Origin: an uncultured Armatimonadota bacterium
GTDB lineage: Bacteria > Armatimonadota > Fimbriimonadia > Fimbriimonadales > Fimbriimonadaceae
Direction: 5' to 3'
Length of the DNA stretch: 64,000 nucleotides
Assembly: GCA_903927025.1 (NCBI GenBank)
Contig: CAIYLG010000007.1
Span: 52,632 to 116,631, forward strand
The notes beneath the pieces were generated by a model. It searched no databases. It worked only from the letters and a program-made list of their open reading frames with translations, and had not been told where the DNA came from. Within the stretch, counting starts at the first letter, position 1, and every line of letters starts with the position of its first letter. Position numbers and translations under genes: made by a program. Of the stretch, positions 57,622-64,000 are shown piece after piece.

Positions 57622-58530
57622 TCAGTACCCAAGATCTAAGGAGTTGGTCGTCAAGACCGCCGTGGTATCAGTTGGACCCACGACATAGCCTCCAACTTGC
57701 TTCCCACTCTTCCAGCGGGCAATCCATATTGGGTTCTTGTCCAGGTTGCGCCCTGGGTTCCTTGTTGCCAGTTGGGCGCCTGCTTTTGAGTTCCACTCAA
57801 TGGGAAGTCGCTTCTGCTCGGAGGTGTCGAATCGATAGAAGCAAGGGAGGTAGGCGACTGTCCATGCGGACTCTGAAGTCATGTATCGGGGTCTGGTGCC
57901 AGGTCCGGAGCCGAGCGTTTCAATCAACTCGGGAAGACTCGCCACCTTAGGCGGTTCTCCTGCGAGGCTCTCCGTTACAAATTCTTTGATGAACCCGCCA
58001 AGAGTTGCCCGTCGCCACGTAAAGACGGACCGTTCCATCCCTAAATAGGGGCGCTGCGGCAAGAGTAGGATGAGGAGGGCGATGGGGATCCCGATGGCGT
58101 GGGCGATGAGGCTGCGAGCCATGACGTTTTGCTTCCACGGCCGTTTCAAAACCGATTCTCTCGGGGCCCAAATGATCCCTTCGATTACGGCGGAAACGAG
58201 ACCAAAGCCGCATAGGAGGTTGAGGATAAACCCAAATGGATTTGGATTCAGGTCCATCACATGGAGGAATGGAGTGAGGACGCCGGGACAGCAGAATGCT
58301 GTGAGCAGATTAGCTGCAATTGCGGTGGCGAAGCTTTGGGCGACAGAGCGACCGTTCTTGATGCCGATGAACCAGGCTTCTAGCCCGATCATCGCCGCAA
58401 CGTAGACGAGCCATGGCTTGTAGTCGAACATCTCCAGCGCGAGGCCCATCGCGCCGTTGGCGGAGGCGATTGCGCTGAGGCCTGCAATGCAGGCCACTGC
58501 GATGAGGCGCCTCCGCCCGAGTACGGTCAT
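57622..58530 (-). CDS. Polytopic membrane protein, unknown
   Basis: 302 residues with four or five hydrophobic helices in the first ~180 residues (VACIAGLSAIASANGAMGLALEMF, PWLVYVAAMIGLEAWFIGI, SFATAIAANLLTAFCCPG, GFILNLLCGFGLVSAVIEGI, SLIAHAIGIPIALLILLLP), then a ~110-residue soluble part on the other side with two tryptophan-rich strands. No known family. It begins directly after the stop of the NHL protein (TAAATG arrangement), so they are cotranscribed. Confidence 0.75.
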   Translation of the reverse strand: MTVLGRRRLIAVACIAGLSAIASANGAMGLALEMFDYKPWLVYVAAMIGLEAWFIGIKNGRSVAQSFATAIAANLLTAFCCPGVLTPFLHVMDLNPNPFGFILNLLCGFGLVSAVIEGIIWAPRESVLKRPWKQNVMARSLIAHAIGIPIALLILLLPQRPYLGMERSVFTWRRATLGGFIKEFVTESLAGEPPKVASLPELIETLGSGPGTRPRYMTSESAWTVAYLPCFYRFDTSEQKRLPIEWNSKAGAQLATRNPGRNLDKNPIWIARWKSGKQVGGYVVGPTDTTAVLTTNSLDLGY

Positions 58531-59577
58531 TTAGACTCGCTTAAGGAGTGTTACTCGTCCAATGGGCACCCACTCTGAGACGAGAATGTCGCCGTTGTGG
58601 AGGAAGGTGGCATCGTGGGGGTGGATGAACTTGCCTGGGATGAACTGGTCTCGAGCGGCATCTCGAAGGTCCTTCTGGTGACCGTCAAAGTCGCCATCGC
58701 CGAGCTGCACGATCACTTTGTTGTCCTTATCGAGAAGGGTGATCACGCTGTCCAGGTCAGGAACCAGCATCTCTCCGTGGCGAAGGTGGAAGTGGCAAGG
58801 CTGCCGCATGCCTTCCGTGACGAAGCTGATGTGCTTGCCGTCCAGCGAGAAGTACTGGATGCGTCGATTGGAACGATCGGCGACGGCGAGCATGGGTTCA
58901 TGACCGCGATCATCCAGCCAAAGACCGTGGGGGCAGTTGACCTTGCCCGCTTCGCTTCCGCGGCCACCGAAGGTGCGAACCCAGTTTGCGTTTTTGTCGT
59001 ACTGGTGGATCCAGCTAGAGCCGTATCCGTCAGAAATATAGAAACCACCGTCTGGGGAGAAGGCGACGTTGGTGGGAACGAAGGGAGCGCCCGTCTTGTA
59101 CACGCCCGGCTCTTCTGGAGTGCCCTTCACCCAAACGACTTCACCATCGAGCGTTGTTTTGGTGACTTTGCTGTGCGCGACATCGCAGTGATAGATGAAC
59201 TCCTGGTGGCCCTCCTTTCGGATGTCGATGCCATGAGCTCCACCTTTGAACTGGGAGCCCCAAGATTTGATGAACTTGCCGTGCTGGTCGTAGACGACGA
59301 TGGCATCATCGCTCTTGCTCGCGGAGTTGACGGTATGGGCGACGTAGATGTGACCCTTGGCATCTTGGACGACGCCGTGTGTGTCTCCGTATTTGATATT
59401 GTCCGGCGGAGTCAGCCAGTCGTGAATGCATTCGTACTTATGGCTACCAGAGCCAAGGATGATAGGTGCCATTGATTTTGGAGTTGCGCCGAAACTGGAG
59501 AGCTTGCCGAGCGTTACAGCGGCAGCGGTTGCCCCAGTTTGATAGAGAAATTGTCGTCTTGAAACATCGTTCGCCAT
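58531..59577 (-). CDS. Tat-exported NHL/six-bladed beta-propeller protein
   Basis: 348 residues. NDVSRRQFLYQTGATAAAV is a twin-arginine signal. The rest has NHL-like repeats of ~45 residues (GDTHGVVQDAKGHIYVAHTVN, FVPTNVAFSPDGGFYISDGYG, CPHGLWLDDRGHEPMLAVADRSNRRIQYF, FIHPHDATFLHNGDILVSEW), the pattern of peptidyl-alpha-hydroxyglycine lyase-type propellers. It is probably a secreted lactonase- or lyase-like enzyme or a binding protein; specific activity unknown. Confidence 0.88.
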   Translation of the reverse strand: MANDVSRRQFLYQTGATAAAVTLGKLSSFGATPKSMAPIILGSGSHKYECIHDWLTPPDNIKYGDTHGVVQDAKGHIYVAHTVNSASKSDDAIVVYDQHGKFIKSWGSQFKGGAHGIDIRKEGHQEFIYHCDVAHSKVTKTTLDGEVVWVKGTPEEPGVYKTGAPFVPTNVAFSPDGGFYISDGYGSSWIHQYDKNANWVRTFGGRGSEAGKVNCPHGLWLDDRGHEPMLAVADRSNRRIQYFSLDGKHISFVTEGMRQPCHFHLRHGEMLVPDLDSVITLLDKDNKVIVQLGDGDFDGHQKDLRDAARDQFIPGKFIHPHDATFLHNGDILVSEWVPIGRVTLLKRV

Positions 59578-59747
59578 TGTTCGATAACCTTGTCCCCATA
59601 ACCTTACTGCTTTGCGCCGGTGAGTGCAACGTCAAACCCATTTGGATAGTAAGTTCCAACTAACTAAAGATTCATCTGCTATTTGTCGTCTAATTGGCGT
59701 CGTTCTTTTGAAATATCGCGTACTGTCGAAGGAATTACGGAGTCTCC
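59578..59747. promoter_or_regulatory. Divergent intergenic region before the secretin gene
   Basis: 170 bases between divergent starts (NHL protein leftward, secretin rightward). TTGGCG (59695-59700) upstream of TATCGC (59717-59722) gives a 16-base spacing; only a weak promoter match. A candidate ribosome binding site GGAGTC lies just before ATG 59748. Confidence 0.3.
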
Positions 59748-62273
59748 ATGCTGCGCCCCCTTACTTCCCTAAAGTTTTCTGCGCTCGCCCTGGCGCTGGT
59801 TCCACTCGTCGCTGCCACTCAACAGGCCCCTGGTGGCACCCAAGTGGTGACCTCGGGAGGCCAACAGTCTCCTGCTGGTGGGCAACAAGCCCCGGGAAGT
59901 GACCAGAAGGCGAATCAGCCGGACAAGGCTGCGCCATCCAACAATCCAGGCACGGTTGCGCCTGGCAAAGACAAGCCGCAACAGAACGGGAAGAAGACTT
60001 CGACTCCAGGTTCGCCCGATGCTGCCCACCCGAACGGAACGGGAGTTCCAGTTGAAGTTGGCGATCCCTGGGATTCGCTAAAGCTCGACAGCAAGGTTCG
60101 CATCAAGCTGAGCTTTCGGAACGCCAACGTGGACAACGTGATTGCGATGCTGCAGCAGGCGTCCCATATCACCATCGTTAAGGATCCGGTGTTGGTTGGG
60201 CCGGTTACTGTCACCACAGCCGACCCGGTTAGCCTTACCGAGGCGTTTCATGTCTTCAATTCCGTTTTGAAGCTGAAGGGGTTTGAACTTTCGCGGGATC
60301 GAAAAATCCTGGTGATCACTCGACCGAAGCCTCCAGCTCCGCCCCCTCCTCCACCCATGATCAACATGGCTCCGCCGCCCGACCCCAACAAGACGGTGGT
60401 GAAGTTCTATCCGATGATGTACGCGAACGCGACACAGGTGGCGCGAGCGATCAACGAAGTGTTTCAGAGTGGCGCCCCTAATCCAAATCAGCAACAGTTT
60501 GCAATGGTGTTTGGCGGCCAAGGCGGTCCGCCTCGGCAAGCCGGACAGGGACCCACCGTCCATGCGTCCTCGGAAGAGTTCAGCAACTCCGTTATTGTCA
60601 ATGCGCCAGAAGCCCAGCAGAAAGAAGTTGCTGAGCTGATCAAAGAGATCGATAAGCGGCAGTCTGAGCCTCACCGAACCAAATCCTACAAGCTCGTTTA
60701 TGCGACTGCAACGGAGATTGTCACCTCAGTCCAGAACGTGCTTTCGAATAGCGTCACCAAAGGGCGCGGAGCTAAAGAAGCGAATCCGTTTGCGGAAATC
60801 TTTTTTGGTGCCAGCAGCACCAATCAGAATTTGGCGGTTGCCGATTCTCGCACCAACTCGATCATCGTGACCGGCAACGATGACCTGATCGCCGTCGCAG
60901 ACCAGTTGATCGCCGACCTTGACCAGCGGATGCCCTTTACCGGAACAACCTTTGTGTTCAAATTGGAGAATGCGCGGGCAGATACGGTCGCCAACCTCAT
61001 GACGGCCGCCTTTGGACAGCGTCAGGGTGTGCAGAACAACAACAACGGAAACCGGCCGATTACGCCTTCAAACAACACGTTCAACAACACATCTACCAGC
61101 AGTGCTGGAAAGTTGACGCCGAAGCTGGGACAGAAGAAGCCCGACCCGAACAGCCTCCCAGTTGCTCTGCAGGACCCCAACGCCGAAAGCGGCGACCTTG
61201 CAACTTCAGTCGGTGTCGCTCAGGGATTCTTCTTTAGCTCGGACGGTGGTGGCGGAGGCGGGTTCGGACGGGGACGTCAGAACAACAACGGCATCAGTAT
61301 TGGCCACGATGCCGACGGACGAGTGATTGGTGTGCATGACCTTACCGGTCAGGTCACCGCCATTGCGGATCCCAATACGAACTCTGTGATTGTGGTGACG
61401 GCACCTGACAATGTTCCATTGATCAAGCAGGTTCTGGAGCAACTCGATAAGATTCCGGAGCAGGTCATGATTCAGACCATCGTGGTGGAAGCCACTTTGG
61501 ACCGATCCAAGCAGTTTGGACTTGAGTGGAACTTTGCCCAAGCCAAGGCATTTGGCAATAAGGGGACTACGGGAACCGCAGGGCAGGGATTCGGACTTCA
61601 GAACGGAGCATCGCCCCTCCAGGGATTCAACTATGCGTTGACGGGTGGAGATCTTTCGGCATTCTTCAACATGCTGCAGACCGACACCAAGTTCCAGGTT
61701 TTGGCCACGCCAAGGATCTTCACCTCCAACAACATGGAGTCGCAGATCAACATCAGCCAGAGCATTCCGTATGTCACGAGCACGATTCAGAACACCAACG
61801 GTACGTTTAGCTACAACTACGCCTTCCAGGATGTGGGCATCGTGCTTACTGTAACACCGCACATAACGAGCAACGGCTACGTGACGATGGACGTGATGCA
61901 GACGGCGAACGACCTGTTTGGCTACACCGCTTTCAATGCCCCCATCATCAATCAGCGCCAGGCTGAAACGACGATCTCGGCGAAGGACGGCGAAACAATT
62001 GTTCTTGGAGGAATGATCCGCAGTCAGGTCACGTCGACAGTCAACAAGGTGCCGCTGCTGGGCGACATTCCCCTGTTGGGCAACTTGTTCAGGTCGCAGA
62101 ACAATGACAAGCAGAAGACTGAGCTGCTGGTGTTCCTAACTCCGCGAGTCGTTCGCGATCCGGCGGAGGCGAAGAAGTTGAAGGACGAAGCTCAGAAGGC
62201 TCTGAGCGTCGGCTCGCAATCGATTGTGAAGCCAGAAATTCAGGCGCAAAGCGGGAAGAAGGCCGGCGGTTAG
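59748..62273 (+). CDS. Secretin family protein (GspD/PilQ type)
   Basis: 841 residues with a Sec signal (MLRPLTSLKFSALALALVPLVAA). Residues ~25-100 are low complexity (Gln, Pro, Gly, Asn). N-domains begin with LDSKVRIKLSFRNANVDNVIAMLQQASH (N1-like) and continue with repeated domains. The secretin domain (from ~560) has QVMIQTIVVEATLDRSKQFGLEW, KFQVLATPRIFTSNN, VGIVLTVTPHIT and VPLLGDIPLLGNLFR with LLVFLTPRVV at the end. It would form an outer-membrane channel for type II secretion or type IV pili. No other gene of either system lies nearby, so it is an orphan in this window. Confidence 0.93.
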   Translation: MLRPLTSLKFSALALALVPLVAATQQAPGGTQVVTSGGQQSPAGGQQAPGSDQKANQPDKAAPSNNPGTVAPGKDKPQQNGKKTSTPGSPDAAHPNGTGVPVEVGDPWDSLKLDSKVRIKLSFRNANVDNVIAMLQQASHITIVKDPVLVGPVTVTTADPVSLTEAFHVFNSVLKLKGFELSRDRKILVITRPKPPAPPPPPPMINMAPPPDPNKTVVKFYPMMYANATQVARAINEVFQSGAPNPNQQQFAMVFGGQGGPPRQAGQGPTVHASSEEFSNSVIVNAPEAQQKEVAELIKEIDKRQSEPHRTKSYKLVYATATEIVTSVQNVLSNSVTKGRGAKEANPFAEIFFGASSTNQNLAVADSRTNSIIVTGNDDLIAVADQLIADLDQRMPFTGTTFVFKLENARADTVANLMTAAFGQRQGVQNNNNGNRPITPSNNTFNNTSTSSAGKLTPKLGQKKPDPNSLPVALQDPNAESGDLATSVGVAQGFFFSSDGGGGGGFGRGRQNNNGISIGHDADGRVIGVHDLTGQVTAIADPNTNSVIVVTAPDNVPLIKQVLEQLDKIPEQVMIQTIVVEATLDRSKQFGLEWNFAQAKAFGNKGTTGTAGQGFGLQNGASPLQGFNYALTGGDLSAFFNMLQTDTKFQVLATPRIFTSNNMESQINISQSIPYVTSTIQNTNGTFSYNYAFQDVGIVLTVTPHITSNGYVTMDVMQTANDLFGYTAFNAPIINQRQAETTISAKDGETIVLGGMIRSQVTSTVNKVPLLGDIPLLGNLFRSQNNDKQKTELLVFLTPRVVRDPAEAKKLKDEAQKALSVGSQSIVKPEIQAQSGKKAGG

Positions 62274-63493
62274 GCTCCCCAAAGGGAGCTAATCGGCGCG
62301 CCGATGATTCCAGCATCGAGCGGCGTTACCTCGGAACCGGTGTACAGGACGACGCCGCGGACGAACTTCTCCCCGGCGAGTTCTCGCAGGAAGCGAAGTC
62401 CGTCCGCGTCGTTTTCGTTCAGCGTGTTACCGGTCTTGACCTGAATTCCGACGACTTCGCCCTCTCGGGATTCCAAAACGAAGTCGACTCCCAAGTGGCG
62501 GATCGTTCGCAAGTGAAGGACCCATGGGCGCTTTTCGCCGCACGCCGCGAGCTTTTGAAGCTCAAGCGCCACAAAGTTTTCCAGGACAGGCTTGAGCCGA
62601 AACGGGTCATCCAATAGAGCCTTAGCACTGAGGTTGCCCAGGTAGCAGAGTAGGCCAGTATCGACAAGGAAAGCTTTGGGCGCCTTGGTCAGGATGCGGC
62701 TTCGATCGGTTGACCAAGGGTTGACGAGTCTGAGGAGGAAGATCGTTTCGAGGAGGTTGAGGTAGCGCTTGAGTGAGGTGTAGGGGATGCCCGTCTCGTT
62801 GGCAAGTCCAGCCGCGTTGAGGGGTGCTCCTACGCGGGAGGCGAGGAGGCGCAGGAGAAGGGGCATATGAGAGAGCCCCTCGATGTTTGCGACGTCCTTG
62901 ACGTCTCGCTCCAACATGGTTCGAACGTAGTTGGCAAACCATGCATCTCTGCGTGATTGCGAGCTTCGAAGGCTCGGTTCTGGGAAGCCTCCGCGCACGA
63001 GGCGATCGACTAATTCCTTGAGGTCTTCTGAATCAAAAGTCGGCTGGAAGTCTGCGTCGAACACCTTGTCCACGAAGTTGACGGTACGGTCTTCCAACTC
63101 GCTTTGCGCAAAGGGAAGCAGGTCGACAATCTCCATTCGTCCGGCAAGGGAGTCGGAGAGTTTGGGGAGGTTCAGGACGTTGGCTGAGCCAGTCAGGAGG
63201 AACGATCCAGGCTTTCGATTCCGATCCACCAGGAGCTTGATGGTGAGGAATAGCTCCGGCGCGCGCTGAACTTCATCAATCATCACCGGCGGCTTGTACG
63301 TCTCCAAGAATGCCCGTGGATCTCGCTTGGCAAGGGCGAGGGCGATGGGGTCATCGAGCGTGACATAGGTGCGATTGTCTCCGAGCGCCTGTCCGAGCGT
63401 GCTCTTGCCCGACTGCCGCGGGCCATGGATGAGGACCACTGGAGTGTCGCTAAGGGCTTCGCCGAGGGCTTGTTTGGAAAATCGCTCAACCAT
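62270..63493 (-). CDS. AAA ATPase with C-terminal DUF4143 domain
   Basis: 407 residues. Walker A HGPRQSGKST (24-33), Walker B PPVMIDEVQRAPE, sensor LLTGSANVL; then a winged-helix part and DUF4143 (GFPEPSLR; LVNPWSTDRSRILTKAPKAFLVDTGLLCYLG; VLENFVALELQKLA; VDFVLESREGEVVGIQVK with a PD-(D/E)xK-like core). Such proteins are common in accessory DNA and their role is unclear. The stop overlaps the stop of the convergent secretin gene by four bases. Confidence 0.9.
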   Translation of the reverse strand: MVERFSKQALGEALSDTPVVLIHGPRQSGKSTLGQALGDNRTYVTLDDPIALALAKRDPRAFLETYKPPVMIDEVQRAPELFLTIKLLVDRNRKPGSFLLTGSANVLNLPKLSDSLAGRMEIVDLLPFAQSELEDRTVNFVDKVFDADFQPTFDSEDLKELVDRLVRGGFPEPSLRSSQSRRDAWFANYVRTMLERDVKDVANIEGLSHMPLLLRLLASRVGAPLNAAGLANETGIPYTSLKRYLNLLETIFLLRLVNPWSTDRSRILTKAPKAFLVDTGLLCYLGNLSAKALLDDPFRLKPVLENFVALELQKLAACGEKRPWVLHLRTIRHLGVDFVLESREGEVVGIQVKTGNTLNENDADGLRFLRELAGEKFVRGVVLYTGSEVTPLDAGIIGAPISSLWGA

Positions 63494-63566
63494 GGGGTGA
63501 GAATAGCAGATTAATCGTCAGTATGTGGAGAATTTTTCGCCACATACTGACTGTTTTATGCTCGAT

Positions 63567-63615
63567 TTGGAGCGCAGGCTTCAGCCGGCTTGCGGCGTCA
63601 TGCTTCAGCGCACGC
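63567..63615 (+). repeat. Dispersed intergenic repeat, copy 2
   Basis: Matches the 15072-15120 copy at about 80% by eye (shared CCGGCTTGCGG and ATGCTTCAGC). The flanking bases CACATACTGACTG just upstream are repeated in inverted form around 63518 (CAGTATGTGG), a 9-10 base inverted pair that may mark a hairpin. Confidence 0.45.
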
Positions 63616-63696
63616 TCTGGGGCATGGGAGTCTGAGGGGCCTCTCTCGCGAGCTTAAGCTTCGCTCGGCAAGTCCCGATGCATCGGAACGCTCCAC

Positions 63697-63726
63697 ACAA
63701 AAACAGCCCAGGCGGGTTCGCCTGGG
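63697..63726 (-). terminator. Rho-independent terminator of the right-edge gene
   Basis: On the minus strand CCCAGGCG-AACC-CGCCTGGG (8-base perfect stem, 63707-63726) is followed by CTGTTTTTGTG. It lies 27 bases past the stop of the 63754 gene. Confidence 0.9.
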
Positions 63727-63753
63727 ATGTTTCGTTTCTAGGGTGTGTCTGTC

Positions 63754-64000
63754 TTAGTTGCGGACCACCGTGATGGTTCCCACGTTCTCGTAGACGCCAG
63801 GTCCTACTGTAGGATCGATAACGATCTGTCGTCCGAGCTGAAGTCTCATGATGCCGCCCGTCTGAGCGACCTGGAAGTTGGGGCCGCTTGCCGTGAAGAG
63901 GCTGTTGAGCTTCGCGATTGGGAGCATGCCGCTGTCGTACAGGCTGGAGCCGCTCTGGTCGTTGAACAGTGCGAACTGACCGTTCAGGGTCACTGCCTGA
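63754..64000 (-). CDS. 3' end of an unknown gene, truncated by the window edge
   Basis: At least 82 codons on the minus strand, open to the window end; a GTG at 63993 may or may not be a real start. The visible part (FALFNDQSGSSLYDSGMLPIAKLNSLF ... DPTVGPGVYENVGTITVVRN) is hydrophobic-strand-rich, resembling the C-terminus of secreted or surface beta proteins. No family recognised. It has a strong terminator. Confidence 0.6.
   Translation of the reverse strand, partial: QAVTLNGQFALFNDQSGSSLYDSGMLPIAKLNSLFTASGPNFQVAQTGGIMRLQLGRQIVIDPTVGPGVYENVGTITVVRN

Larger units (their letters stand above)
63494..63753. other. Intergenic region with repeat, palindrome and terminator
   Basis: 260 bases holding a dispersed repeat (63567-63615), a perfect palindrome CCGATGCATCGG (63675-63686) and the terminator of the next gene (63697-63726). 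No gene supported. Confidence 0.5.

Overview
The window looks like a chromosomal segment of a diderm, moderately GC-rich bacterium, most likely of the Armatimonadota/Fimbriimonadia type. The clues are an S-layer-homology porin of the kind found in diderms without classical outer-membrane lipoprotein tethers, a bacillithiol cluster (bshB1, bshA), many secreted proteins with Tat or Sec signals, an H-X9-DG type lipoprotein, and GTG/TTG starts with weak Shine-Dalgarno sites. This placement is inference from gene content; no 16S or other marker is present.

Layout, left to right. 1-3075 (minus): a DUF1460 protein cut by the window edge, a transglutaminase-like protein and serS. 3280-5472 (plus): promoter, long leader, SLH porin and a strong terminator. 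5731-13294 (plus): a tight seven-gene operon of DUF2911 protein, large PIG-L/LmbE deacetylase, a 49-residue membrane protein, a sodium:solute symporter, a small protein resembling parts of BshC, bshB1 and bshA. 13520-13997: a decayed VapBC-like toxin-antitoxin locus abutting aroF (13998-15029, minus). 15474-24143 (minus): two secreted amidohydrolase-fold genes, an MrfA/YprA-type helicase, tatC and a Gly/Pro-rich secreted protein. 24345-27195 (plus): pcrA/uvrD helicase and a lipoprotein. 27192-29911 (minus): two paralogous metallophosphoesterases and an unknown protein. 29970-32864 (plus): Pho-box-like repeats and pstS-pstC-pstA without pstB in view, then DUF4127 and DinB genes. 35293-37023 (minus): a GDSL plus alpha/beta hydrolase fusion.

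37249-46129 (plus) is the most accessory-looking region: a 2325-residue secreted RHS/YD protein with nine Ig-like repeats in a duplicated block and a C-terminal toxin-like tip, followed with a 4-base overlap by a SUKH-like putative immunity gene and then a leucine-rich-repeat gene. The last genes and their flanks are visibly more AT-rich than their surroundings.

46524-64000 is mixed metabolism: an H-X9-DG lipoprotein, a beta-lactamase-fold/NamZ (DUF1343) fusion, a GH28 polygalacturonase-like enzyme, a winged-helix regulator with a truncated nucleotidyltransferase remnant, an HPS/KGPDC-family enzyme with a sugar-phosphate isomerase/epimerase, a eukaryote-type glycogen branching enzyme, a moaC-mog-tatD operon, a membrane protein, a Tat-exported NHL propeller, an orphan secretin, a DUF4143 ATPase, and the 3' end of an unknown gene with a clear terminator. 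Several of the exported proteins (DUF1460, PIG-L, one phosphoesterase, the NHL propeller) carry twin-arginine signals that the tatC gene here could serve.
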